Positions 34,147-43,010 of a DNA stretch of 64,000 nucleotides are shown one piece after another. Origin of the DNA: Vibrio atypicus (GTDB lineage: Bacteria > Pseudomonadota > Gammaproteobacteria > Enterobacterales > Vibrionaceae); NCBI RefSeq assembly GCF_009811315.1, contig NZ_BLID01000001.1, forward strand, positions 806,001 to 870,000. The letters run 5' to 3'. Made by a program: the position numbers and the translations under genes. How positions within the stretch are numbered: the first letter of the stretch is position 1; every line of letters begins with the position of its first letter. Below the pieces are notes generated by a model. The model was not told the DNA's origin. It did not search any database and worked only from the letters and a program-made list of their open reading frames with translations.

Positions 34147-35424
34147 ATGGAAGTGTCACTTGATAACGTCAGTATAGACTTACGTCAGGTGTTGTTTGAA
34201 ATGGCAAGTGCATTGGATGCGGTCGGGGTTGATGACATACATCACGGTCATCGCGTTGCCTATATTGCTTACCGTTGTGCTCAGCGCATGGGATGGAGTG
34301 AAGAACAAGCGCAAATCGTTTTTTCTCTTGGGCTAATTCATGATTGCGGCGTGACTCAACGAGAAGAACGCAGTGCGTTACTGAGTACTATGGTGCCCAA
34401 AGACACAGTTAGCCATTGTATGAAAGGATATGAGCTGCTTACAGCATGCGAGCCTCTGTCTTCCTTAGCTCTGCCAATTTTGTATCACCATACTTGGTGG
34501 TGTGAACTTGAAGTAAACAATGAACTTTCTGATGAAGATAAGCAGTTTGCGGCGCTGTTATTTTTATCTGACCGAGTGGATTATCTTCACGCCAACTATT
34601 ATCCAGATAATTTCGGGAACGTAACTCAACGAAGTCGTGAAACTATCTCTAGCGAGTTATTAGCGAATACGTCGACTATGTTTGAATCGAACCAAGTGCA
34701 ACATATGGTTGAGTTATTGGATAGTGATGATTTTTGGTTTTCAATGGACTCTCGGTATATTGAAAGCTTGGCGCATCGATTTCCTGTTGTTCCATTTTTC
34801 TCTGCGAACTTAACGTTGGAAGAGACCATATCTGTGGCTGAACTTTTTGCCCAAGTTGTAGATGCAAAAAGTCCCTTTACTTTTGAGCATTCGCGCAATG
34901 TCGCAAAACTCACGGAGTTTTTGGGTCACCAATTGGGCTACTCGGAACGTTTTCAACGCATGCTTTATTTAGCGGGGTTAGTGCATGATATTGGAAAACT
35001 CAAAACCCCGATCGATGTTCTGCACAAGCCCAATTTATTGACGGAGGAAGAATACGTCTGTATTCGTCGTCATGCGACAGATACGCGCCAAGCATTATTG
35101 AAAATGTTCCATTGCCGCCAAGTAATAGAATGGGCAGCAAATCATCATGAACGACTAGATGGTTCAGGGTATCCGTTAGGTAAAATGGCACAGGAGTTAG
35201 ATTTACCAAGTCGCATCGTTGCGGTTGCTGATGTGTTTCAAGCAATGACGCAATCACGCCCGTATCGAGAAGGATTGCCCTTGTCTAAGACGATGATGAT
35301 TCTCGGAGAGTTAGTGGAAGACGGTAAGTTAGATCCAACTGTGTTTGATTGTCTTCAGCAGCATGACATCGAGTGCTATCAGATTTCTATTGGCGAGAGT
35401 TTAAAAGAAACAGCCAGCGTTTAA
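34147..35424 (+). CDS. HD-GYP cyclic-di-GMP phosphodiesterase with an additional N-terminal HD domain
   Basis: 425 residues from ATG 34147 (a GTG at 34135 is possible but has no better ribosome site). The N-terminal half contains an HD-like domain with HHGHRVAYIAYRCAQRMGW and LIHDCG. The C-terminal half is a full HD-GYP domain: FEHSRNVAKLTEFLG, GLVHDIGKLKTPIDVLHKP, RRHATDTRQ, and the signature HHERLDGSGYP (about 333-343). Metal ligands and the GYP triad are intact, so it should hydrolyse c-di-GMP. No membrane or receiver domain is present. With PilZ (26.9 kb) and LapD (43 kb) it gives this stretch a c-di-GMP theme. The last codons overlap a terminator stem. Confidence 0.92.
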   Translation: MEVSLDNVSIDLRQVLFEMASALDAVGVDDIHHGHRVAYIAYRCAQRMGWSEEQAQIVFSLGLIHDCGVTQREERSALLSTMVPKDTVSHCMKGYELLTACEPLSSLALPILYHHTWWCELEVNNELSDEDKQFAALLFLSDRVDYLHANYYPDNFGNVTQRSRETISSELLANTSTMFESNQVQHMVELLDSDDFWFSMDSRYIESLAHRFPVVPFFSANLTLEETISVAELFAQVVDAKSPFTFEHSRNVAKLTEFLGHQLGYSERFQRMLYLAGLVHDIGKLKTPIDVLHKPNLLTEEEYVCIRRHATDTRQALLKMFHCRQVIEWAANHHERLDGSGYPLGKMAQELDLPSRIVAVADVFQAMTQSRPYREGLPLSKTMMILGELVEDGKLDPTVFDCLQQHDIECYQISIGESLKETASV

Positions 35425-35445
35425 AAACTGGCTGTTCTATTTTAC
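35409..35445 (+). terminator. Terminator after the HD-GYP gene
   Basis: AACAGCCAG and CTGGCTGTT around a 10-nt loop, then CTATTTT. The left arm lies in the last codons of the gene. Confidence 0.7.
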
Positions 35446-35463
35446 ATCTTATTTTGTCATATC

Positions 35464-36102
35464 TTACTGTTCTAACAAGAACTGCTTAAAGCGAACTTGG
35501 GTTTCAGCATCAGCTTTTTCATACCAAAAATGCAGCATTTGCTCTGCGGTGTTTTCACCTTGTAAATCTTCGCTAGCAACATTGGCTGGTAGAGTGACTG
35601 CCGTTACAGTGTTGTTCAATGATGCAACGCCGTTATGTCGATTGTATTCAGCAATTTCTAGCTTGAAATTACGGCCAATTTGCATGCCTTCTTTCGCCAA
35701 CTGCTCCTGTTTAACTTGAACAGCTTGGTTGTCTTGATCTAAAAACTGCCACTGCGCTGATTTAATGTTTTGTTTGGCATCACGCTGGTTTCTGTATGTC
35801 GGGAAATCGAAAGTGAGCTCAGTGTCGTTGGCTATAAATTTAGCAACGATAGGATCGCTTTCGATAATGATACGATCACTACCTTGAGTAAAGTAAGGCT
35901 TGTATAAGAACAGAATTTGGTTTTCGCCATCTGGTAACGTTAGCGTATTATGGGAAGCAAATAGGCCACCACTGATGTTCGGCTTAGCTTCGTTAGCGAG
36001 TAAAACTTCCACCGTGTCGGGTACTGAGATAGTGACATCAGCGAGTGCCATTCCACTTGTACTTAGGGCTGCAAGCGCAAATAAAGATGCTTTGATTTTC
36101 AT
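35464..36102 (-). CDS. DUF2057 (YccT-type) secreted protein
   Basis: 212 residues from ATG 36102, which opens a clean signal peptide (MKIKASLFALAALSTSGMALA); ATG 36114 would add four residues, and the longer in-frame opening to 36195 is not family-like. The mature protein matches the DUF2057/YccT family: VTISVPDTVEVLLANEAKP, LPDGENQILFLYKPYF, IVAKFIANDTELTFDFP. E. coli YccT is a periplasmic protein reported to restrain curli formation; the role in Vibrio is not known. Single gene, convergent with the HD-GYP gene. Confidence 0.88.
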   Translation of the reverse strand: MKIKASLFALAALSTSGMALADVTISVPDTVEVLLANEAKPNISGGLFASHNTLTLPDGENQILFLYKPYFTQGSDRIIIESDPIVAKFIANDTELTFDFPTYRNQRDAKQNIKSAQWQFLDQDNQAVQVKQEQLAKEGMQIGRNFKLEIAEYNRHNGVASLNNTVTAVTLPANVASEDLQGENTAEQMLHFWYEKADAETQVRFKQFLLEQ

Positions 36103-36313
36103 AGTTAGTGCCATCTGATTTGTAGTAGCTGTACTTTGCCTAGCTCCTATAAAGAATGCAATCTTCTGGCAGTCGTATCGTTGAGATTTAACCACATCAT
36201 GACGTAAGTAAGCGGAACGCAGGGTTGTTTAATTTGGGCTATGCTTCACGTTAAAGGCTAAGATAATTGTTTATGTTATAAACTTGTTTATGCACTCACA
36301 TAAGGACAACGCG

Positions 36314-36415
36314 ATGAATTGCACATGGATGCACGACAGCCGAGCTGTGTTGTCGTCATGGTACAACTTAGATTATTGCCTTTCTCTACAGAGCAAAGAA
36401 TCTCACTCTTCTTAA
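36314..36415 (+). CDS. tnaC: Candidate TnaC-type leader peptide of tryptophanase
   Basis: A 33-codon ORF starting ATG 36314 (ribosome site AAGGACAACGCG), ending TAA 36413-36415, 96 bp before tnaA. It contains WYNLD (residues 16-20), which matches the WFNID core of E. coli TnaC, where the Trp and Asp are needed for tryptophan-induced ribosome arrest, with the same spacing. It lacks the proline that closes E. coli TnaC; the ORF instead runs 13 residues past the Asp to HSS. A short stem (GGTG/CACC) lies just after the stop. Position and motif make it the likely regulator of tnaA by nascent-peptide arrest; mechanism details are inference. Confidence 0.72.
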   Translation: MNCTWMHDSRAVLSSWYNLDYCLSLQSKESHSS

Positions 36416-36511
36416 TTTCTTCGGTGTGCACGCACCAACGCTTTTCGAATCAATGAAATCAATCCCTATGCAGATGAACTGCAGAAATAGCGCTATTTAA
36501 AGGAAATTAAA

Positions 36512-37909
36512 ATGAAACGTATCCCTGAACCTTTCCGCATCAAAATGGTTGAACCGATCAAAATGACCACTTATCAAGATCGTGTCGAAGCGCTCAATGA
36601 AGCGGGTTTAAATCCATTTTTATTACGCAGTGACGATGTTTATATCGATCTACTGACTGACTCCGGTACAGGTGCAATGAGTGATAATCAGTGGGCCGGC
36701 ATAATGATGGGGGATGAGTCATATGCGGGTAGCCGTAACTACTACAACCTATGTGATGCCGTTGAACATTTCTTCGGTTACAAGTTAACTGTGCCAGCTC
36801 ACCAAGGCCGCGGTGCTGAACAGATCCTATTCCCTGCTTTGATTGAGCGTATGCGAGCAGTCCGTGGAGGCACCGATCCAGTCTTTATTTCCAACTATCA
36901 CTTCGATACCACGGCGGGACATATTGAGCTCAATGGCGGTAAAGCGATCAATGTGGTCGATAAGCACGCGTTTGATACCACTACACCCTATGATTGGAAA
37001 GGTAATTTCGACTTAGAAAAGCTGCAAGAGACCATTGATATGTATGGCTCTAAGAATATCTGCGCCATTATAACTACAGTGACTTGTAATAGTTCTGGTG
37101 GTCAGCCAGTCTCGATGGAAAATATGAGAGCGGTGTATGAGATCGCAACTAAGAATGATATTCCAGTCGTGATTGACTCTGCTCGTTATTGTGAAAACGC
37201 CTACTTTATTAAGCAGCGTGAAGAAGGTTACCAAGATAAGTCGATCTTAGAAATTATCCGCGAAATGTATCAATACGGTGATATGTTGACCATGTCTGCG
37301 AAGAAAGACCCAATGGTGAATATTGGTGGTATGTGTTGTATCCGCGATCACAAAGAACTGTTCCAAGCTGTGCAGACACGCTGTGTACCTATGGAAGGGT
37401 TCGTGACATATGGCGGTATGGCTGGGCGAGATATGGAAGCTCTTGCACGCGGTTTGTATGAAGGGGCAGATGAAGACTATCTACATTATCGCATTAGCCA
37501 AGTTCAATATTTAGGCGAACGCTTACGTGAAGCTGGTATCCCGATTCAGTACCCAACGGGCGGCCATGCTGTGTTTGTCGATGCAGCAAAAATCTTACCT
37601 CATATCCCAGCCGATGAATTCCCTGCGCAAGTGCTGTGTAATGCGCTTTACCTAGAAGCTGGTGTGCGAGCGGTAGAGATAGGCTCTTTGCTGCTTGGTC
37701 GCGATCCTGAAACCGGTGAGCAAAAAGCCTCCGAACTGGAACTTATGAGATTGACGATCCCACGCCGTGTTTATACCAATGACCATATGGACTACATCGC
37801 CGATGCGATTATCGCATTGAAAGAGAGCGCACATGAGCTTAAAGGGTTAACGTTCGACTACGAGCCACCGGTTCTTCGTCACTTTACTGCACGCTTCAAA
37901 GCGAAATAG
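36512..37909 (+). CDS. tnaA: Tryptophanase
   Basis: 465 residues of the beta-eliminating lyase family. PLP lysine in MSAKKD (Lys265), substrate Arg in [20 protein letters not shown] loop [11 protein letters not shown]. Tryptophanase and tyrosine phenol-lyase are close; three positions decide here for tryptophanase: [10 protein letters not shown] (Asp, where TPL has Thr), VRAVEIGS (Val, where TPL has an Arg nearby), and the end VLRHFTARF (His, where TPL has Phe). It turns tryptophan into indole, pyruvate and ammonia; indole is a signal in Vibrio. ATG follows AAGGAAATTAAA. Preceded by the TnaC candidate; no tnaB permease follows, the next gene being chitinase. Confidence 0.95.
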   Translation: MKRIPEPFRIKMVEPIKMTTYQDRVEALNEAGLNPFLLRSDDVYIDLLTDSGTGAMSDNQWAGIMMGDESYAGSRNYYNLCDAVEHFFGYKLTVPAHQGRGAEQILFPALIERMRAVRGGTDPVFISNYHFDTTAGHIELNGGKAINVVDKHAFDTTTPYDWKGNFDLEKLQETIDMYGSKNICAIITTVTCNSSGGQPVSMENMRAVYEIATKNDIPVVIDSARYCENAYFIKQREEGYQDKSILEIIREMYQYGDMLTMSAKKDPMVNIGGMCCIRDHKELFQAVQTRCVPMEGFVTYGGMAGRDMEALARGLYEGADEDYLHYRISQVQYLGERLREAGIPIQYPTGGHAVFVDAAKILPHIPADEFPAQVLCNALYLEAGVRAVEIGSLLLGRDPETGEQKASELELMRLTIPRRVYTNDHMDYIADAIIALKESAHELKGLTFDYEPPVLRHFTARFKAK

Positions 37910-37939
37910 TCACAATGTCGATTGAGTAAACTCAAATCA

Positions 37940-37980
37940 CTGCTTTCTGCCATCTGGTAGGAAGCAGTCATCTATTTTAT
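37940..37980 (+). terminator. Terminator after tnaA
   Basis: CTGCTTTCTGCC and GGTAGGAAGCAG, imperfect stem with a 4-nt loop, then ATCTATTTTAT. Confidence 0.65.
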
Positions 37981-38185
37981 CAAGGAGCTTTCATTTAGTT
38001 ACAGATCCTGTTCCTTCTCTCAAAGTCTGCGGTTTCTTCTGTCGTGCTATGAGTTTATAAAGTCTGACTCAATATCCTATTTACAATGCAACAAAATGCT
38101 AACACAGATATGAATTCTGACTTTGGCTCGTAAACCACTTTTATTTTTTTCATCTAAAAAAAAGTCTCTTAAATACTGAAAGGGA

Positions 38186-38232
38186 TGTTCTTCGTTAGTT
38201 TAGAAGAACAGCTTTAACTCTGACTTTAGAGT
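38186..38232 (+). promoter_or_regulatory. Two short hairpins in the chitinase leader
   Basis: TGTTCTTC/GAAGAACA (38186-38210, 9-nt loop), then ACTCT/AGAGT (38217-38232). They lie 28-74 bp before the chitinase ATG, probably in its leader or at its promoter. The rest of the gap 37910-38259 shows only the tnaA terminator and AT-rich sequence. Confidence 0.4.
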
Positions 38233-38259
38233 GAACTTCAAGGAACGAGAGAAATAGAT

Positions 38260-40797
38260 ATGAATCGTATTACTTTGTGTGCCGCTAGCATTGCGATGGC
38301 CGTTTCAGGCGCATCGATTGCAGCACCTACCGCGCCAAGCGTCGACGTATATGGCTCGAATAACCTACAGTTTTCAAAAATAGAACTCGCGATGGAAACC
38401 ACCTCTGGATACAACCAGATGGTGAAATACTTCGACGAAGCAAACATCACCGTTAAGTTTAATCAGTGGAGTGGTTCGACTGGTGATACTTATAAAATCC
38501 TTTTTGATGGTGTTGAAGTGGCGAGTGGCCCAATCTCGGGTAGTCAAACCGCTGCTAACTTCACATATGGCCAAGGTGGTCGTTACCAGATGACGATTGA
38601 GGCTTGTGACGCAACAGGCTGTAGTGCGAGTGCGCCAGTTGAAATTGTGGTTGCCGATACGGATGGCTCTCACCTTAAACCGCTAACCATGAATGTGGAT
38701 CCAAACAACAAATCCTACAACACGGATCCAAACACTGTCGTGGGTACCTATTTTGTTGAATGGGGTATTTATGGCCGTGACTACACAGTTGATAATCTTC
38801 CAGCTGATAACCTAACTCACATTCTTTATGGCTTTATTCCTGTGTGTGGCCCGAACGAATCAGTGAAGTCAGTTGGTGGTAATAGCTTCAATGCACTGCA
38901 AACGGCTTGTCAGGGTGTGGCGGACTATGAAGTCGTCATTCATGACCCTTGGGCAGCTTATCAGAAGAGTTTTGCTCAAGCTGGTCATGAGTATAGTTCA
39001 CCAATTAAAGGTAACTACGCAATGATGATGGCGCTAAAACAGCGCAATCCTGATCTCAAAATCATCCCGTCTATCGGTGGTTGGACACTGTCTGATCCAT
39101 TCTACGATTTTGTTGATAAGGCAAACCGTGACACATTTGTTGCCTCAGTGAAGAAGTTCCTTAAAACCTGGAAGTTCTACGATGGTGTTGATATTGACTG
39201 GGAATTCCCTGGTGGTGGCGGTGCTGCTGCAGACAAAGGCGACCCAGTAAATGATGGCCCAGCATACATCGCTTTGATGCAAGAGCTTCGCGTGATGCTT
39301 GATGGGTTAGAAGCGGAAACCGGTCGTACTTATGAACTGACATCTGCGATTGGTGTTGGTCACGATAAAATTGAAGATGTGAACTATGGTGAAGCGATTC
39401 AATACATGGATTACATCTTTGCAATGACATACGATTTTTACGGTGGTTGGAATAACGTAGTAGGGCACCAAACTGCATTGTACTGTGGTTCATTTATGCG
39501 CCCTGGTCAGTGTGATGGTACTGGTCTAGATGAGAACGGTGAACCGTATAAAGGACCAGCGTACACGTCTGACAACGGTATTCAGCTTCTGCTAGCTCAG
39601 GGTGTTCCGGCGAACAAACTTGTTTTAGGCGCAGCAATGTACGGCCGCGGTTGGGAAGGTGTTACGCCTGATACGCTGACGGATCCTAGCGACCCAATGA
39701 CAGGTAAGGGTACGGGTAAACTTACGGGTACGACTGAACAAGGCGTTTGGGAAGATGGCGTTATTGATTACAAAGGCGTGAAAACTTTCATGCTGGGTGA
39801 CAATAAACAAGGCGTTAACGGCTTTGAATATGGTTATGATGATCAAGCTGAAGCGGCTTGGGTCTGGAATCGTTCAACAGGTGAGTTGATTACCTTTGAT
39901 GATGACCGTTCTGTGAAAGCGAAAGGGGCGTATGTACGTTCACTTGGCTTAGCAGGTTTATTCTCTTGGGAAATTGATGCGGACAATGGTGATATCCTAA
40001 ATGCGATGCATGAAGGTCTTGCTGGTGGTCCACCGCAAAATCGTGTCCCTACTGCCAATGCAGGTGCGGATGTAACGGTTGTTGGTCCTGCTTCAGTTTC
40101 GCTAGATGGCAGTGCGTCGAAAGACTCTGATGGTTCAATTGCAAGTTACCAATGGACTCAAGTCGCGGGCACGGCTGTTACACTAACGGGTGCAGCAAGC
40201 GCAACTGCGAGCTTTGACGTGGCGGAAGTGGCTCAAGCTGAGACATTAAGCTTTAAGTTGACGGTAACGGATAATGAAGGTGCGACGGCATCGGATACTG
40301 TTACAGTGACGGTGAATCCAAAAGATCTTCCGCCAGTTAACCAAGCGCCAGTTGCGGCTATTACGGCTCCTGCAAATGTAAATGCGGGTGATGTAGTGGT
40401 TGTTGACGCTTCGGCTTCGACAGATGCAGACAACGACGCACTGACGTATTCATGGGATGTACCTACTGGTATCAATGCAACGGTAGATGGCGCAACAGTA
40501 AGCTTCGTTGCAGCTGAGTATACGCAAGATACTTCGTTAGCCTTTACGGTTACAGTAAGTGATGGTAAAGCAACGGCATCTGCGTCAACGACGGTAGTTG
40601 TTGCTAAGAAATCAACCGGTACTGATTTGTGTAGCGACCTTTGGGATACAGCCACAGTCTACACTGGTGGTAACCAAGTTTCTTGGGCTGGTAAAGTTTG
40701 GGAAGCGAAGTGGTGGACTAAAGGTGACGACCCAACTAAGTCAGGTCAATGGGGAGTGTGGAAAGAAGTAGGTCCTGCAAGTTGCTCGACTAACTAA
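38260..40797 (+). CDS. chiA: Secreted chitinase A (GH18)
   Basis: 845 residues. Signal peptide (about 1-22, GASIAA-PT), an N-terminal chitin-guiding ChiN domain (about 23-135), the GH18 barrel (about 160-590) with SIGGW and the catalytic motif DGVDIDWEF whose Glu is residue 315, as in the well-studied Vibrio harveyi chitinase A. Then come two PKD-type beta domains (about 600-690 and 695-785) and a C-terminal CBM5/12 chitin-binding module (AVSWAGKVWEAKWWTKGDDP-like, about 795-840). It releases chitobiose from chitin outside the cell; nagB in this window serves the same pathway. Strong ribosome site and own terminator. Regulation by chitin sensing is expected but not visible. Confidence 0.96.
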   Translation: MNRITLCAASIAMAVSGASIAAPTAPSVDVYGSNNLQFSKIELAMETTSGYNQMVKYFDEANITVKFNQWSGSTGDTYKILFDGVEVASGPISGSQTAANFTYGQGGRYQMTIEACDATGCSASAPVEIVVADTDGSHLKPLTMNVDPNNKSYNTDPNTVVGTYFVEWGIYGRDYTVDNLPADNLTHILYGFIPVCGPNESVKSVGGNSFNALQTACQGVADYEVVIHDPWAAYQKSFAQAGHEYSSPIKGNYAMMMALKQRNPDLKIIPSIGGWTLSDPFYDFVDKANRDTFVASVKKFLKTWKFYDGVDIDWEFPGGGGAAADKGDPVNDGPAYIALMQELRVMLDGLEAETGRTYELTSAIGVGHDKIEDVNYGEAIQYMDYIFAMTYDFYGGWNNVVGHQTALYCGSFMRPGQCDGTGLDENGEPYKGPAYTSDNGIQLLLAQGVPANKLVLGAAMYGRGWEGVTPDTLTDPSDPMTGKGTGKLTGTTEQGVWEDGVIDYKGVKTFMLGDNKQGVNGFEYGYDDQAEAAWVWNRSTGELITFDDDRSVKAKGAYVRSLGLAGLFSWEIDADNGDILNAMHEGLAGGPPQNRVPTANAGADVTVVGPASVSLDGSASKDSDGSIASYQWTQVAGTAVTLTGAASATASFDVAEVAQAETLSFKLTVTDNEGATASDTVTVTVNPKDLPPVNQAPVAAITAPANVNAGDVVVVDASASTDADNDALTYSWDVPTGINATVDGATVSFVAAEYTQDTSLAFTVTVSDGKATASASTTVVVAKKSTGTDLCSDLWDTATVYTGGNQVSWAGKVWEAKWWTKGDDPTKSGQWGVWKEVGPASCSTN

Positions 40798-40817
40798 TCT
40801 TCCACTAGTCAAATAAC

Positions 40818-40850
40818 AAAAAGCCATTCAGAGTTCTGAATGGCTTTTTT
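40818..40850. terminator. Bidirectional terminator between chiA and lapB
   Basis: AAAAAGCCATTCAGA, 2 nt, TCTGAATGGCTTTTTT: arms of about 15 bp. Confidence 0.92.
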
Positions 40851-40881
40851 AGTTTTACTAGAAATTGTTTGAATCGTTAGG

Positions 40882-42996
40882 TTAGTTTACCGCTCTAACT
40901 TTACCTTGTTTCAGACTATTCAAAACTTCCGACTTAGGCCCGTCAGCGATGATGCAGCCTTTCTCCATTACAATTACACGATCTACAACATCGAGCATTG
41001 ATGTTTTATGCGTAATGAGAATCAAGGTTTCACTTGGTTTCAATTGCGCTAACTGTTGCTTGATGTGCATTTCAGAACGGTTATCCATTGCACTGGTTGG
41101 CTCGTCCATCAGCAATACCGGTGGACGCCCTAGCAATGAGCGAGCAATCGATACTGCTTGACGTTGGCCGCCAGAAAGTAACTGACCACCTTCACCGACT
41201 TGGCGTTCTAAACCGGCAGGATCTTGCTGAGTAAATACTGTGACACCCGCGCGGTTGGCGGCATCCATGACATCTCGGTCGTCGGCAAGTGGGCGGCCTA
41301 GCGTGATATTGTCTCGAATCGAACCATAGAACAGTTGGCTATCTTGAGGGACACAACCAATATTGCGGCGGATATCGATATGGTGTAGCTGCTTGATATC
41401 GGTATCATCAATTCTAACATGGCCTTCCGTCGGTTGATAGAGACCCATTATCAGGCGTTCCAAGGTCGTTTTACCAGAACCAATTCGGCCAATGACGGCT
41501 ACCTTTTCACCTGGGTTGATGGTTAAACTCAAATCTCGTACTGAGGCTACTGGAGAGTCTGGGTAGTGGAAGGTCACTTTATCGAGCTCAATCTTACCGT
41601 GTACGATTGGACGGTGGATGTAGCGCTTACCTTCTTCCTGTTCGTCAGGCATCGACATCACTTGATCAATGATGGTCATTGACGACTTAGCTTGGTTGTA
41701 GCGAGTCGATAGTAAAGAGAGTTGCACCATCGGACCAATCGCACGGCCACTCAACATGGTTGCTGCGATAAGACCACCCATGGTGAGCTCACCTTCCGCA
41801 ATGAGGTAGACACCTAAGATGATCATGCCGATGTTTGAGGCCTGCTGAACAAATCCAGCGGTATTTTGAATGCCATCGGTAATACGGCGGCTCTTAATAT
41901 TCCAGTTCGCCATATGAGCAACAGCCTCTTCCCAGCGGAACTGGAATTGGCTTTGAGCGCCAAACAGCTTGACCGTTTCTAAGCCAGCCAAACTTTCAAT
42001 TAAGTTAGCGTACTTTTGCGATGCAAGACGCGAGCCTTCTTCTATGGTATGGCGTAGTGGTCCTTGAATCAGTAGCGAATACACCACCAAAATCAGAACA
42101 CCAACAATAGGTACGATAACCAGATTGCCGGCCATAAGCCAAATGAGGACAAGGAATAGAACCGCAAAAGGTAAATCGATCAGTGATCCAATGGTCGCTG
42201 AAGTAAAGAACTCTCGAATCGATTCAAACTCTTGTAGGTGCCTTGCAAATGCACCGACCGATGGTGGTCTGGCTTCCATTCGAATGCCCATTACTTTACT
42301 AAACAGCTTGGAAGAGATCAGAATGTCTGACTTTTTCCCTGCAACATCAATAAAGTAGCTTCGCATTAGTTTGAGCACTAAGTCGAATAGGAAGATAACA
42401 AAGATACCACTGGCGAGAACCCATAAGGTTTCAAATGCTAAGTTTGGTACCACTTTGTCATAGACCAAGCGCGTAAACATGGGGGCGGCAACTGCAAATA
42501 GGTTAATCAGAATCGAGGCGATTAACACATCGCGGTAAATGTGCTTGGATTGCCAAATGGTGCTCCAGAACCAGTGACCTTCTTTGGTCTTCAATACTTC
42601 TGGAGAGCGTTCGTCGTAACGAAACTGCTTTTTCACCAGGAAATAGCGACCAATATACTGCTCTTCTAAGTCGCTCCAACTGATTGATACGGGTACAAGC
42701 CCAGAATCGCCAGTCACGATTTCGACTTCTGTCTTGTCTTCGCTGATGCTGTTTAGCACACAGGCGTCACCACTTTTTAATAGTAAAACGACAGGTAGTA
42801 CAAGTTGGGATATTTCGTTCAGTGGCGCACGGTTCTCTTTAGCAACGAGGCCAGCACGCTCAGCGGAGCGTGGGAAAAGAAATGGAGTCAGCTTGCCATC
42901 TGCTAATGGCAAGCCGTTGATTAAAGCCTCTGGTGAGTTTGCTAAGCCATAGTAGCGGCTCACGTAGATAAGCGAATTTAATAGCGGGTCCTGCAT
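40882..42996 (-). CDS. lapB: Type I secretion ABC transporter of the Lap adhesion system (LapB)
   Basis: 704 residues. The N-terminal 135 residues are a C39-peptidase-like domain, but no Cys is present at the active-site position (LLNSLIYVSRYYGLANSPEA), so it is the inactive type that only docks substrate. A six-helix membrane domain follows (about 155-430), then the ATPase with GRIGSGKTT (Walker A), LSGGQRQAVSIARSLLG and VLLMDEPTSAMD. It exports a large RTX-type adhesin. It is the last gene after lapC-lapG-lapD on the same strand (14-bp gap from lapD), the set that controls adhesin retention at the cell surface. The adhesin and the TolC-like pore are not in the window. Confidence 0.93.
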   Translation of the reverse strand: MQDPLLNSLIYVSRYYGLANSPEALINGLPLADGKLTPFLFPRSAERAGLVAKENRAPLNEISQLVLPVVLLLKSGDACVLNSISEDKTEVEIVTGDSGLVPVSISWSDLEEQYIGRYFLVKKQFRYDERSPEVLKTKEGHWFWSTIWQSKHIYRDVLIASILINLFAVAAPMFTRLVYDKVVPNLAFETLWVLASGIFVIFLFDLVLKLMRSYFIDVAGKKSDILISSKLFSKVMGIRMEARPPSVGAFARHLQEFESIREFFTSATIGSLIDLPFAVLFLVLIWLMAGNLVIVPIVGVLILVVYSLLIQGPLRHTIEEGSRLASQKYANLIESLAGLETVKLFGAQSQFQFRWEEAVAHMANWNIKSRRITDGIQNTAGFVQQASNIGMIILGVYLIAEGELTMGGLIAATMLSGRAIGPMVQLSLLSTRYNQAKSSMTIIDQVMSMPDEQEEGKRYIHRPIVHGKIELDKVTFHYPDSPVASVRDLSLTINPGEKVAVIGRIGSGKTTLERLIMGLYQPTEGHVRIDDTDIKQLHHIDIRRNIGCVPQDSQLFYGSIRDNITLGRPLADDRDVMDAANRAGVTVFTQQDPAGLERQVGEGGQLLSGGQRQAVSIARSLLGRPPVLLMDEPTSAMDNRSEMHIKQQLAQLKPSETLILITHKTSMLDVVDRVIVMEKGCIIADGPKSEVLNSLKQGKVRAVN

Positions 42997-43010
42997 GCTA
43001 TGCCTTTATC

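Noticed and set aside
36512..37909. Tyrosine phenol-lyase instead of tryptophanase
   Set aside because: The three discriminating positions (Asp in FDTT, Val in VRAVE, His in VLRHF) match tryptophanase; the TnaC-like leader supports this.
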